DNA of 64,000 bases from an uncultured Lachnospiraceae bacterium (GCA_949948735.1 CATLGV010000021.1:1-64000), one strand, 5' to 3'; positions 9,650-19,719 are shown, counted from the stretch's first letter. The notes: generated by a model not told the origin, from the letters alone. Translations and numbers: made by a program.

Positions 9650-12580
9650 ATGCATTGTCATAAAAAAAAATTGATTTTTGCCGGGTGTGCGGTGCTCCTG
9701 CTGCTGATGCTCTGGCACAGCCGCGGACTGCCGCGCCGGCCCCCGCTGCAGCCTGTGCACGCTTTTGAGTCCGTCAGCGAGGTGAGCATGGGCGTTCGGG
9801 GGAATACCTATGTGATAGACCGGGGGAAGAAGCGTCTGACCGTGGTGAATGAGAAACGCGAGGCGGTGCGGGTCATAGAGGGCGGCAGCAGGCAGGGCGC
9901 GTTCTATTATGCCTGCCGGGTATGCGATGATTCGTCGGGAAATATCTATGTCGCGGACATCGTATACGGGGACAGGGGGAACCGGATTGAACAGGAGAGA
10001 ATCATAAAGCTTGCCGGAGATAAGCGGACGGTGGTCTTTGCGGAGGATTATACGGAGTCGGCGAATCCGCCGCTGCAGTACGGCAGGATTCTGGAGCTGC
10101 AGACGTACCGGGACCAGGTCTGCTTCGTGAAGGTCGGGCAGGAAAAGCTGCTGTTGTACGGCCTCGACCTGCTGGGGAATGCACAGCTTCTCTCGGAGAC
10201 GGATTGCCCGTATGCGCTGAGCGATGCATCGTATGACGCTTCGACGGGAACCTTTGTGATCACGACAAGGCAGGGGGATATTTATGTCCGCTCCGGGAAG
10301 GATGCGCAGTGGCGCAGAATCCGGCAGGAGCAGCCGCAAAATATGCCGTGGGATGTCGTGGCGCGCAGCGGGGAGGTTTACTACACGGAGCTGCTGCGAA
10401 GAAGCATTATGCATTTTTCGATTGGCAGCGAGCAGGTGCAGGAAACGCTGTACCGGCAACAGGAGGCGCTCTACCGGCTGGATGTGTCTTCTGACGGCAG
10501 CAGGCTTGCGGCGACGGATTACAATGCGTTTTTTTATCTGTACGCCCGATACAACAAAGGCTCCGTCTCGGAATACTGTACGGCAGTGGAAAACCGCGAT
10601 TACCCGAAAGCCGCCCTTCTATGGGGCGCGGGACTTCTGGTATCGGCGGTACTGGCAGCAGCGGCTGTGCGTGCCGGTATCCGCCGGCTGCGGCAGATTC
10701 GGGATAAAAGCAATATATTCCGGGTAATGCTGGTGGTGGGCGCGGCAGTTTCGGTTTCGCTGACGGTCTCGTATTCCGCGCTGACGCAGATGATGGCAGG
10801 CCAGAGTGACATGCTGATACAGAATATGCTGCTGTTTGCGGAGCTTTTGCGGGAAGAGATTGATACGGAGGCGCTAAAGTCGGTAAGCGGCTGCAACGAT
10901 TACCACAGTGACGCCTACATGCGGGTGAAAGCCCCTCTGGACCGGATGATTGACGAGTCCTACGACCGGGAAATCTACTATTATTATCTGATTTATGACG
11001 CGGACGGGGATTACATCCGCTGCCTGATGGATTATGAGGATACCACCCCGTGCGGATATCCGATTTACGTGTACGGGGACAACGATTATACAAGGGCGCT
11101 GACACAGAATACGGAGATAGTGGTTGCCGATGATACAAGCTCCTACGGGGCATGGGTGTTTACGCTGCTGCCGGTGACGGACGACAAAGGGCAGGTCATT
11201 GCGGAGCTGGAGGTTGGTACAAGCCTCGACCGTATAACCGCGGAGAAAAAAGAAATCCTCTTTGAGCTTGTCTGTACAATATTTAACAGTGCGGCGGTCG
11301 TCGTGATGCTCCTGCTGGAGGTGCTGTTTCTGATCTCTTTTCTGGAGCGGCGCGCGAAAATCCCCGGACAGCAGCGCGGCCTTGCGGATCAGATACCGCT
11401 GCGCAGTATCGTATTTCTTTCTTATATGACAGATTCCATGCAGGACGCGTTTATCGTGCTGCTCTGCGACAGGCTCTATGACGGCGGACTGCCGGTTTCA
11501 AGAGAGGTTGCGGCCGCGCTGCCGATGTCGCTGCAGCTTCTTCTGGCGGCGGTCTTTTCCCTGGCGGGCGGCGGCCTTGCGGAAAGGCTCGGCGTCAAAA
11601 AGGTACTGTGCGCAGGCTTTATCGCGCAGACGGCAGGCTTTGTAATATGTCTGGCCTCCGGCGGTTATATGGGGCTTCTTATCGGAAAAGCGTGGATTGG
11701 AATCGGAATGGGCATGATTTATGTGAGCGCCAATACGGCGGCGTCGATGAGCGGCGCCGGACGGATGCAGGCAGCCTTTGCAGAGGTTGCGGCAGGCGTG
11801 CTGTCCGGGGTTACGATTGGCGTCGGCGTCGGTTCGCTTTTGCTCTCGGCGGGCTCTTATAAGCTGGTTTATCTGGCGGGCGCGGCGCTGCTTGCGCCGG
11901 GGCTTGCGATGGTGCTGCCTGCAAAGAACGCCGTTCCCCGGAGGGAGAAGCGCAGACGGCGTGCGGCGGAAACGGCGCGCTTCCTGTTTGACAGAAGGAT
12001 TATGGGCTTTTTTCTGCTGCTTTTGACGCCGTTTATGATCGCGCTCTCCTACCGGGAATATTTTTTCCCGCTGTATATGGAGCGCCTGGGTGTGGACGAG
12101 GTTCAAATCGGCCGGATGTATCTGGCCTGCGGGCTGGCGGCGCTTTATGCGGGGCCATATCTTTCCGGGCGGCTTCTGCGGACGCTGGGGGCAAAGAAAA
12201 GCGTTATGCTGGCAAGCCTCGCAATGGCAGCAGGCATGGGGATTTTTGTCCTGTTTCCGGGTGCGGCAAGCGTGACGGGAGGTCTGGTCGCGCTGTCGTT
12301 TACCATTTCGTTTGCTTATACCTGTCAGTATACATATTTTGAGCAGCTGCCGGCGTGCAGGGCGTTTGGAGAAGGAAGCGCCATGGGGATTTATTCGATG
12401 TTTGAGAGCCTGGGGCAGACGCTTGGCCCAGTCGTGTACGGTATGGCGCTGATGCGGGGGCAGCGCACGGGAATCGCGGTTTTGTCGGCGGCAATGGCGG
12501 GGCTGCTCGTCCTGTTTGCCCTGACCGCAATGGGGAAGAAGACGGGAAGGCGGCGGAAAAGAAAAGAGGAGTGTATATGA
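9650..12580 (+). CDS. Fusion: beta-propeller-like periplasmic/extracellular region, Cache-like sensor, 12-TM MFS transporter
   Basis: 976 aa; N-term NTYVIDRGKKRLTVVNEK…SSGNIYVADI repeats, TM, sensor region (LREEIDTEALKSVSG…), MFS (FLSYMTDSMQDAFIVLL… to C-term). Confidence 0.7.
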   Translation: MHCHKKKLIFAGCAVLLLLMLWHSRGLPRRPPLQPVHAFESVSEVSMGVRGNTYVIDRGKKRLTVVNEKREAVRVIEGGSRQGAFYYACRVCDDSSGNIYVADIVYGDRGNRIEQERIIKLAGDKRTVVFAEDYTESANPPLQYGRILELQTYRDQVCFVKVGQEKLLLYGLDLLGNAQLLSETDCPYALSDASYDASTGTFVITTRQGDIYVRSGKDAQWRRIRQEQPQNMPWDVVARSGEVYYTELLRRSIMHFSIGSEQVQETLYRQQEALYRLDVSSDGSRLAATDYNAFFYLYARYNKGSVSEYCTAVENRDYPKAALLWGAGLLVSAVLAAAAVRAGIRRLRQIRDKSNIFRVMLVVGAAVSVSLTVSYSALTQMMAGQSDMLIQNMLLFAELLREEIDTEALKSVSGCNDYHSDAYMRVKAPLDRMIDESYDREIYYYYLIYDADGDYIRCLMDYEDTTPCGYPIYVYGDNDYTRALTQNTEIVVADDTSSYGAWVFTLLPVTDDKGQVIAELEVGTSLDRITAEKKEILFELVCTIFNSAAVVVMLLLEVLFLISFLERRAKIPGQQRGLADQIPLRSIVFLSYMTDSMQDAFIVLLCDRLYDGGLPVSREVAAALPMSLQLLLAAVFSLAGGGLAERLGVKKVLCAGFIAQTAGFVICLASGGYMGLLIGKAWIGIGMGMIYVSANTAASMSGAGRMQAAFAEVAAGVLSGVTIGVGVGSLLLSAGSYKLVYLAGAALLAPGLAMVLPAKNAVPRREKRRRRAAETARFLFDRRIMGFFLLLLTPFMIALSYREYFFPLYMERLGVDEVQIGRMYLACGLAALYAGPYLSGRLLRTLGAKKSVMLASLAMAAGMGIFVLFPGAASVTGGLVALSFTISFAYTCQYTYFEQLPACRAFGEGSAMGIYSMFESLGQTLGPVVYGMALMRGQRTGIAVLSAAMAGLLVLFALTAMGKKTGRRRKRKEECI

Positions 12581-13131
12581 TAAGATATTCAGAAATCGTA
12601 CAGGGAGACATCCGGCAGGTGATTGGGCTGTACGAGCAGTATTTAAACAGCGGGGCATATATCCGCAGCGATATGCTGGAGGCGTTCTACGCCGGGGGAT
12701 ATATCGGGTACAAGGCGGAGGATGGCGGGAAAATTGTCGGAATGGTCTCCGGCAGAAGAGGAATTGCTTTTACCTATCCGCATCCGCAGCTGGAGAAGGA
12801 GCTGTACGGACATACGGGCGGCAGAAGCGTGTACACCGTGGATTCGCTGCTGGTGATTCCGGGCTGCCGCCGTCAGGGGATTGCGCGGAATCTGATATAT
12901 TATATACGCAGGCGGATGAAGGAGATAAAGACGGAGCTTGCGCTGGCGGAAATCTGGGTATATCCGGATGATGCCATACCGGCTGCCGCGGCCTTTTCGT
13001 ACCTGGGAAGAAGGACCTTCCGCCGCGTGATTCCAGGATTTTACAAGGATAACGCCGTGTACAAAATCGGCTGCCCGGTCTGTGGGGAAAGCTGCCGCTG
13101 CAAGGCAGCGGTGGAAATGTACTTATTATAA
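12577..13131 (+). CDS. GNAT family N-acetyltransferase
   Basis: VDSLLVIPGCRRQGIARNLIYYIRRRMKE…; ATGA overlap with upstream gene. Confidence 0.75.
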   Translation: MIRYSEIVQGDIRQVIGLYEQYLNSGAYIRSDMLEAFYAGGYIGYKAEDGGKIVGMVSGRRGIAFTYPHPQLEKELYGHTGGRSVYTVDSLLVIPGCRRQGIARNLIYYIRRRMKEIKTELALAEIWVYPDDAIPAAAAFSYLGRRTFRRVIPGFYKDNAVYKIGCPVCGESCRCKAAVEMYLL

Positions 13132-13191
13132 CGCAGCGCGCAGGAACAGCCTGTGGAAGGCCTGCTCCTGCGGGAAAAGGACGGTGAAGAA

Positions 13192-15252
13192 ATGAAGCAT
13201 GGACTGAGAGCGCGAATCAGTGTTGAGATAAGCTGCATGGTAATGCTGATGGGAATGGTGCTGATTGCACTTAGCTGTTATGCGTTTTATGACGCGTATA
13301 TCAGTTTTTACAGCGAGAAGGCGCAGGACATTGTGCGGATGCTGGCCCGGGAGGTGGATGCCGACGCGCTGAGCGGCTATCTGGAGAGCGGCAAAACGGA
13401 TGCGGCATATGAGCGGATGCTGGCGCATTTCAATAATGTAAAGGAGAACGCCGGCGAGCTGGGGTATCTCTATCTGTTTGTGCCGTATGAGGATCATTTT
13501 GTTTATATCCTTGACGCATATACGGCGGCGGACGATAAGCGCAATATCGCCCGTCTGGGCGATCAGTTCCGGTACGGGGAGATGGAGTACCGGTATCTTC
13601 TTGCGGATATCCGGGATAAAAAGCCCTCCACGGAGGTTATATTCGGGAAGGATGAGGGCTATGGGAAAACCGTATCGGCCTGGGCACCCGTGCTTAACGC
13701 GGAGGGGGAGCTTGCGGCGATGGTGGAGGCGGATTACGTGCTGGGGAACCTGCAGCGCAGAATCAACGCTTATATGATGGGAATCTCCGCATTCCTGCTG
13801 GTGGGCATGGCGGTGATTCTTTACGCGGTTCTCCATGTCCTCAAGAAAAACGTGACGACGCCGCTGGAAAGGCTGGCCGGATATGTCAATTCCTATGAGA
13901 ACGGGGAGGAACAGCCAGGGCCGTATCCGTTCTGCAAAAAGGACGAAATAAAGCTGCTGTCCGATTCGTTTCAGGGTATGATTGCGCGGACAAAGGACTA
14001 TATCGCGCGGATTGAACGGGCCGCTGCGGAAAAGGAGCGTATCGGGGCGGAGCTTTCCGTTGCGGCGCACATACAGGCAAACATGCTGCCCTGCGTCTTC
14101 CCTCCCTTTCCCGACAGGAGGGAGTTTACACTCTTTGCAACGATGAGGCCCGCAAAGGAGGTCGGGGGAGATTTCTACGATTTCTTTCTGATCGACGAGG
14201 ACAGGCTGGTGCTGGTGATTGCCGACGTATCGGGAAAGGGCGTCCCGGCGGCGCTGTTTATGGTCATTGCAAAGACCCTGATCAAGAATCACGCGCAGGG
14301 CGGCCAGACACCGGAAAAAATTTTTGAAAACGTCAATGCACAGCTATGCGAGAACAATGAGGAGGGAATGTTTGTGACGGCCTGGCTGGGCATCTTAAGC
14401 CTGTCGACAGGGAGTCTATCCTATGTCAACGCGGGACACAACATGCCGTTAATCAAGCGGCGCGGCGGGACGTATGAGTATCTCGAGACGGAGCCGGATT
14501 TTGTACTTGCCGGAATGGAAAATCAGCAGTACCGGCGCAGAGAGCTGACGCTGGAGCCGGGGGATATGCTGTATGTGTATACGGACGGCGCGCCGGAGGC
14601 GGTAAACGGAAAAAAGCAGCTCTACGGGGATGAGCGGCTCAGATACGCGCTGAACCGGAATAAGGAGGAGCCGCCGGAGGAGCTTCTGCCCGACGTCAGA
14701 GCGGATATTGACCGCTTTGCGGGAGAGGAGCCGCAGTTTGACGATATTACCATGCTGTGCCTTCGATATAACGGCGAATCCGAATCCGCGGATTCGCATG
14801 AGCCTGAAAAGCCGCAGGCGGCCGCGCCGCAAACAAGCGCGCTGCGGGTTCGGGCGGAGGACATGCAGCTTGAGACCGTGCTGGCGTTTGTCGACGCGCA
14901 GCTTGAAACGGCCGGCTGTCCGAGGCGTACGGCGGTGCAGCTTGCGATTGCCGTGGAGGAGCTTTTTGTCAATATTGCGCATTACGCATACGGCGGCGGG
15001 GTGGGAGAGGCTGTCATATCGATGGAGCTGCTTCCGGGCCAGAGCGGGGTATCGGTTACGCTCGAGGACGGCGGGATTGCGTATAATCCGCTGGAAAGGG
15101 CAGATCCGGATATTGATTTGGACGCCGGACAGAGGGCGGTCGGCGGACTTGGTATTTATATGGTCAAAAAGAGTATGGATGAAATGACGTATGAATACAG
15201 GAATCGGAAGAACCGGTTGACAATACGCAAGTACTGGACGGCAGAGCGGTAA
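13192..15252 (+). CDS. Sensor-HAMP-PP2C (SpoIIE/RsbU-type) phosphatase with C-terminal RsbW-like HATPase
   Basis: GGDFYDFFLIDEDRLVLVIADVSGKGVPAALFM…; C-term EELFVNIAHYAYGGG…EDGGIAYNPL…GGLGIYMVKK. Confidence 0.85.
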   Translation: MKHGLRARISVEISCMVMLMGMVLIALSCYAFYDAYISFYSEKAQDIVRMLAREVDADALSGYLESGKTDAAYERMLAHFNNVKENAGELGYLYLFVPYEDHFVYILDAYTAADDKRNIARLGDQFRYGEMEYRYLLADIRDKKPSTEVIFGKDEGYGKTVSAWAPVLNAEGELAAMVEADYVLGNLQRRINAYMMGISAFLLVGMAVILYAVLHVLKKNVTTPLERLAGYVNSYENGEEQPGPYPFCKKDEIKLLSDSFQGMIARTKDYIARIERAAAEKERIGAELSVAAHIQANMLPCVFPPFPDRREFTLFATMRPAKEVGGDFYDFFLIDEDRLVLVIADVSGKGVPAALFMVIAKTLIKNHAQGGQTPEKIFENVNAQLCENNEEGMFVTAWLGILSLSTGSLSYVNAGHNMPLIKRRGGTYEYLETEPDFVLAGMENQQYRRRELTLEPGDMLYVYTDGAPEAVNGKKQLYGDERLRYALNRNKEEPPEELLPDVRADIDRFAGEEPQFDDITMLCLRYNGESESADSHEPEKPQAAAPQTSALRVRAEDMQLETVLAFVDAQLETAGCPRRTAVQLAIAVEELFVNIAHYAYGGGVGEAVISMELLPGQSGVSVTLEDGGIAYNPLERADPDIDLDAGQRAVGGLGIYMVKKSMDEMTYEYRNRKNRLTIRKYWTAER

Positions 15253-15333
15253 TATTTTGTGCAATCTGCCGGATGAAAATCTATCCGCAAGACGCTATAC
15301 TATACATAAGAAAAGAAGACGGAGGCGGACGGA

Positions 15334-16662
15334 ATGCGGATACATTTGCCTGAAAAGGTAGGCTATATCATTCGACAATTGGAGCAGGCAGGCTATGAGG
15401 CCTACGCGGTGGGCGGCTGCGTGCGGGACTCGCTGCTTGGGCGGATCCCGGACGACTGGGATGTGACGACCCTGGCGACGCCGCAGCAGGTAAAGTCCGT
15501 ATTCCGGCGCACCGTCGATACCGGCATCGCGCACGGCACCGTAACAGTGCTGCTCGAGAAGGAAGGGTTTGAGGTTACGACCTACCGTATCGACGGTGAA
15601 TACGAGGACAGCCGCCACCCAAAGGAAGTCGTCTTTACGGCAAATCTGGCGGAGGATTTAAAGCGCCGCGACTTTACGATCAACGCGATGGCGTACAATG
15701 ACAGAAGCGGGATTGTGGATATCTTTGGCGGAACGCGGGACCTGGAGCGGGGAATCATCCGCTGTGTGGGAGATGCACGGGAACGGTTTACGGAGGACGC
15801 CCTGCGCATGATGCGCGCGGTGCGGTTTTCCGCGCAGCTGGGCTTTGATATTGAGGAGCAGACAAGGCAGGCCGTTACGGCGCTGGTACGGACGCTGGAA
15901 AACATCAGCGCGGAGCGTATTCAGACAGAGCTTGTAAAGCTTCTGTGCTCCCCGCATCCGGATTATTTGCGGGACGCATACCGTCTGGGCATTACGGGCG
16001 TGATTCTGCCAGAGCTGGACAGGACGTTTGCGACGGCGCAGAACAATCCGCATCATAGCCATACGGTGGGGGAGCATTTGATGAACTGCCTGCTCCATGT
16101 GCGGGACGACAAGGCGCTGCGCCTTGCGGCGCTTCTGCATGACATCGGTAAGCCGGACAAAAGAACCACGGACAATACGGGAATCGATCATTTCTACGGA
16201 CATGTGGAGCAGAGCGAGATCCTTGCCGTTCAAATTCTGCGGCGGCTGAAGTTTGACAACGATACAATACAGAAGGTGCGCCAGTATGTCCGGTACCATG
16301 ATTACGATGTCGAGCCGACGGCGAGGGCCGTGCGGCGTGCCGTCAACAAAATCGGTACGGCGTATTTTCCGCAGGTGCTGGAGCTCAAACACGCGGACGC
16401 GCTTGCGCAGAGCACGTATCAGCGGGAGGCGAAGCTTGCGCAGCTTACCCGGCTGGAGGCGCTTTATGGGGAAATTACGGCGCAGGACCAGTGCGTCTCT
16501 TTAAAGACCTTAAAAATATCGGGGGATGACCTGATTGCGCTGGGCGTACCCAGAGGAAAGAAAATAGGAGAGCTACTGCAGCTTTTGCTGGAGGATGTCC
16601 TGGAACAGCCCGAGCATAATGACAGGGCGTATCTGACGCAGGCCTGTAAAAGATTACTGTAA
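15334..16662 (+). CDS. cca: CCA tRNA nucleotidyltransferase with HD domain
   Basis: AYAVGGCVRDSLLGRIPDDWDVTTLATP; HD motif LLHDIGKP. Confidence 0.9.
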   Translation: MRIHLPEKVGYIIRQLEQAGYEAYAVGGCVRDSLLGRIPDDWDVTTLATPQQVKSVFRRTVDTGIAHGTVTVLLEKEGFEVTTYRIDGEYEDSRHPKEVVFTANLAEDLKRRDFTINAMAYNDRSGIVDIFGGTRDLERGIIRCVGDARERFTEDALRMMRAVRFSAQLGFDIEEQTRQAVTALVRTLENISAERIQTELVKLLCSPHPDYLRDAYRLGITGVILPELDRTFATAQNNPHHSHTVGEHLMNCLLHVRDDKALRLAALLHDIGKPDKRTTDNTGIDHFYGHVEQSEILAVQILRRLKFDNDTIQKVRQYVRYHDYDVEPTARAVRRAVNKIGTAYFPQVLELKHADALAQSTYQREAKLAQLTRLEALYGEITAQDQCVSLKTLKISGDDLIALGVPRGKKIGELLQLLLEDVLEQPEHNDRAYLTQACKRLL

Positions 16663-16668
16663 TAAAAG

Positions 16669-16716
16669 GAATCCCCGTTACATAAGATAGACTAGTATTT
16701 TATGTAGGGGGGATTC
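16669..16716 (+). promoter_or_regulatory. Stem-loop including the GGGGGG Shine-Dalgarno of the downstream gene
   Basis: GAATCCCC-gt-TACATAA…TTATGTA-gg-GGGGATTC; start codon TTG at 16720. Confidence 0.5.
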
Positions 16717-16719
16717 TCT

Positions 16720-17721
16720 TTGAATGACAGAACTGTTACTGTGCTGGAGCAGTATGATATGGAGGTATCGCGCACCTTTAAGGGCAGGGGCACCCTGATC
16801 TGCGATACGGATAAGGGAATGCGCGTGCTGAAGGAATATAAGGGAAAAACGGAAAAGCTGGAGCTCTTGAGCAGCCTGCAGCAGAATATAGACGATTCCA
16901 TCCGGACAGATAGGCTTGTGCGCAACAAGGAGAACGAACTTTTTGTCAGAGACGTCGACGGCAGCGTTTACATATTGAAGGAGCAGGTGGACGGAAGGGA
17001 GTGCAGCTACAAGAGCGAGGAGGACATCGCGAAAGCCTTCGATACGATGGCGAGGCTGCATCTGAGCCTTACGCTTGATGAGGCCGAGGCCGCGCAGGAG
17101 GAGATGCCCGTCTATTTTTATGCGGACGAAATGGAGAAGCACACAAGAGAGTGCCGCCATGTGCGCAATTATCTGCGAAAGCTGCGTGTGAAAACGGACT
17201 TTGAACGGGCGCTTCTGCGGGAATATGACTATTTCCTGGAAAAGGCGTGCGAGATTACCGAGCAGGCCGCAGGGGAATCCCGGCAGGACTATGAGGCCTA
17301 TGTCAGGGAAAACGGCCTGTACTGCCATGGGGATTATCAGTATCACAATGTCGTATATCCCAGGAACGACACGCAAGGCGGCGATGTCGGCGTCGTTAAT
17401 TTCGAGCACTTTGTGCACGACTGCGGGGCGCGGGATTTTTATCTGCTTTTCCGCAAAATCTCTGAAAAGAGCGACTGGTCCATCCCGCTCGGAGAAAAAA
17501 TGCTGGAGGCATATCAGCACAGGCGGGCGCTCGCACCCTGCGAATGGCGGGCGGTGGGGCTGCGGCTGGCGTATCCGGAAAAATTCTGGAAGATTATCAA
17601 TTTTTACCAGAATTCCAGGAAGTCGTGGATGCCCAACCGCAATTTTGAGAAACTGGATAATCTGATTCGGCAGGAAAAGTATAAGGAAAAGCTGATGAGG
17701 AAATTTTTTGGTCTTGTATAG
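16720..17721 (+). CDS. CotS-family spore coat protein (kinase-like fold)
   Basis: CotS/phosphotransferase-like sequence incl. GLYCHGDYQYHNVVY; TTG start. Confidence 0.8.
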   Translation: MNDRTVTVLEQYDMEVSRTFKGRGTLICDTDKGMRVLKEYKGKTEKLELLSSLQQNIDDSIRTDRLVRNKENELFVRDVDGSVYILKEQVDGRECSYKSEEDIAKAFDTMARLHLSLTLDEAEAAQEEMPVYFYADEMEKHTRECRHVRNYLRKLRVKTDFERALLREYDYFLEKACEITEQAAGESRQDYEAYVRENGLYCHGDYQYHNVVYPRNDTQGGDVGVVNFEHFVHDCGARDFYLLFRKISEKSDWSIPLGEKMLEAYQHRRALAPCEWRAVGLRLAYPEKFWKIINFYQNSRKSWMPNRNFEKLDNLIRQEKYKEKLMRKFFGLV

Positions 17722-17768
17722 ACAGGTGCGGACAGATATAATAAAGGAAAACAGATTTCGGAGGATAC

Positions 17769-19163
17769 ATGCGCGGCGGCGCGCAGACGGGAGTATACAT
17801 GAACGGACGAAAGATAGGAACAGGGCTGTGCGTACTGATTCTGGCGGGAGTGCTCACAAGCTGTAATATGCCGGTACAGACACCGGAGAGCGGGTCAAAC
17901 AGTGACAGCGGGGAAATGCAGACCCCGCTTGTTTCGACGAAAACGCCCGGGATATACGATTCGGAGGACACGGCGGTGGTGATAAAGAAGGACACGGAGG
18001 CGGGAACCGTCCAGCTTCAGAATATTGCCACCGCACGCCGATATACCCTGAGCTACAGCGGCGTTACAAAGCTGTATGACCGGTATGACGAGGCGATTTC
18101 CATGAACCAGCTCGAGGAGGGCAGCATTGTCACCGCGCGGTTTTACAAGGAGGATAAGTCGCTCTCCTATGCAAAGGCCTATGCGGACGGCATCTATTAC
18201 AGGGATCTCCAGAATTACAGTATTGACCTGAACCACGGCACGCTGCGCGCGGGCGGTGAGCTATATAATATCAGCAGCCATGTCGTCGTAATATCGGACG
18301 GCAGGGAATCCGATTTGATGAGCATTAACGAAATGGATGTGCTGAGCGTGTGGGGCTTCCAGAATATGATATACGGCATTCGTGTGGAGCGCGGGCACGG
18401 ATATTTGCGGCTTCAGAACGAGACGTATTTTCTGAACGGCTGGATCGATGTGGGCGACAGGGTGATTAAGCCGGTAAAGGAAGACATGCTGCTGATTGTG
18501 CCGGAGGGGACGTTTAAGGTCACGGTAAGCCACAGGGGCAGCAGCGCGACGCAGGAGATTACCTTTGCCCGCAACGAAGAAATGGCATGGGATTTGGGGG
18601 ATGTGGAGATTACGGTTCCGCAGACGGGCAGCGTGATTTTTACGCTCACGCCGCTGAACGCGGAGGTGGTCATAGACGGCAAAAAGGTGGACGTGTCAAG
18701 GCCGGTGGTGCTGGAATACGGGCTTCATAAGATGCGGATAACGGCAGAAGGATATGATACCATCGCACAGTACATCAAGGTCGGAGAACCGTCGGCCAGC
18801 ATTGCGATTGAGCTGGAGCCCAATGAGGAGGCAGCGCAGACAAACGCCTCCAGGAGCGGTACGTCGGATAGCTCCGATAAAAAGAACACGGAAAAGGACG
18901 ATGACGACGATGATGACGACACGGTGTCCGTCGTATCCGCAAACGCCAAATACAAGGTGTACATAGACGCGCCGGAGGGGGTTGAGGCCTATCTGGACGG
19001 CAGCTATATCGGGATAACGCCCGTTCATTTCTCAAAGGCGCCGGGCAATCATGTCATTACATTAAGAAAGGACGGATACCAGACAAGAAGCTACACGCTG
19101 CAGATAGATGACGAGGAGAAGGATGTGAACTATTCGTTTACGGCGCTGAGCGCGCTGGACTAG
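17769..19163 (+). CDS. PEGA-domain lipoprotein with poly-Asp linker
   Basis: Lipobox GVLTSC; two PEGA-like segments (NAEVVIDGKKVD…, VEAYLDGSYIGITPVHFS…); DDDDDDD tract. Confidence 0.75.
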   Translation: MRGGAQTGVYMNGRKIGTGLCVLILAGVLTSCNMPVQTPESGSNSDSGEMQTPLVSTKTPGIYDSEDTAVVIKKDTEAGTVQLQNIATARRYTLSYSGVTKLYDRYDEAISMNQLEEGSIVTARFYKEDKSLSYAKAYADGIYYRDLQNYSIDLNHGTLRAGGELYNISSHVVVISDGRESDLMSINEMDVLSVWGFQNMIYGIRVERGHGYLRLQNETYFLNGWIDVGDRVIKPVKEDMLLIVPEGTFKVTVSHRGSSATQEITFARNEEMAWDLGDVEITVPQTGSVIFTLTPLNAEVVIDGKKVDVSRPVVLEYGLHKMRITAEGYDTIAQYIKVGEPSASIAIELEPNEEAAQTNASRSGTSDSSDKKNTEKDDDDDDDDTVSVVSANAKYKVYIDAPEGVEAYLDGSYIGITPVHFSKAPGNHVITLRKDGYQTRSYTLQIDDEEKDVNYSFTALSALD

Positions 19164-19229
19164 GAAAAGGCTATGGCTGCGCCGTATGAATGCATCGCGC
19201 GGCAGATAAAAGAAAAAATGCATTTTTCC

Positions 19230-19258
19230 TTGACAAAACGGGGCTTTTCGGATATAAG
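19230..19258 (+). promoter_or_regulatory. Sigma-A type promoter of hup
   Basis: TTGACA (19230-19235), 17 nt, TATAAG (19253-19258). Confidence 0.65.
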
Positions 19259-19337
19259 TAGATATAGGCGTCCATGATGACGTTGAATCCGAAAAACAGG
19301 AATTCTCATTACTACAAGAAATAAGAGGAGGTTCACA

Positions 19338-19613
19338 ATGAACAAAACAGAATTAGTAGCAGCTATCGCAGAGCAGGCTGACATGACAAAGAAGGATGCA
19401 GAGAAGGCTTTGACAGCTTTCACAGAGGTTGTTGCAAAAGAGTTAAGAAAAGGCGAGAAAATCCAGTTAGTTGGCTTTGGTACATTTGAAGTAGCTGAGA
19501 GAGCGGCAAGAGAAGGCAGAAACCCGCAGACAGGCGCTCCGATGCCTATTCCGGCTTCTAAGGCACCGAAGTTCAAACCGGGTAAGGCTTTAAAGGACGA
19601 AGTAAACAGATAA
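19338..19613 (+). CDS. hup: HU family DNA-binding protein
   Basis: MNKTELVAAIAEQADMTKKDAEKALTAF…GRNPQTG. Confidence 0.95.
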   Translation: MNKTELVAAIAEQADMTKKDAEKALTAFTEVVAKELRKGEKIQLVGFGTFEVAERAAREGRNPQTGAPMPIPASKAPKFKPGKALKDEVNR

Positions 19614-19633
19614 TCGTTCCCATAAAATTCTTC

Positions 19634-19669
19634 AGGACAACCGATAACAACATCGGTTGTTCCTTTTTT
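19634..19669 (+). terminator. Rho-independent terminator after hup
   Basis: CAACCGAT-aacaac-ATCGGTTG then TTCCTTTTTT. Confidence 0.85.
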
Positions 19670-19719
19670 ACGCTGGCGCCCGGTTTTTTATAAAAGCCTG
19701 GGACAAACGGGAGAACAAT

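Noticed and set aside
11498-12658. 386-aa minus-strand ORF
   Set aside because: Antisense to the MFS fusion gene; Arg/His/Gln-rich low-quality translation.
18890-18920. GATGACGAC microsatellite
   Set aside because: Simple poly-Asp linker coding within the PEGA lipoprotein; no sign of a separate element.
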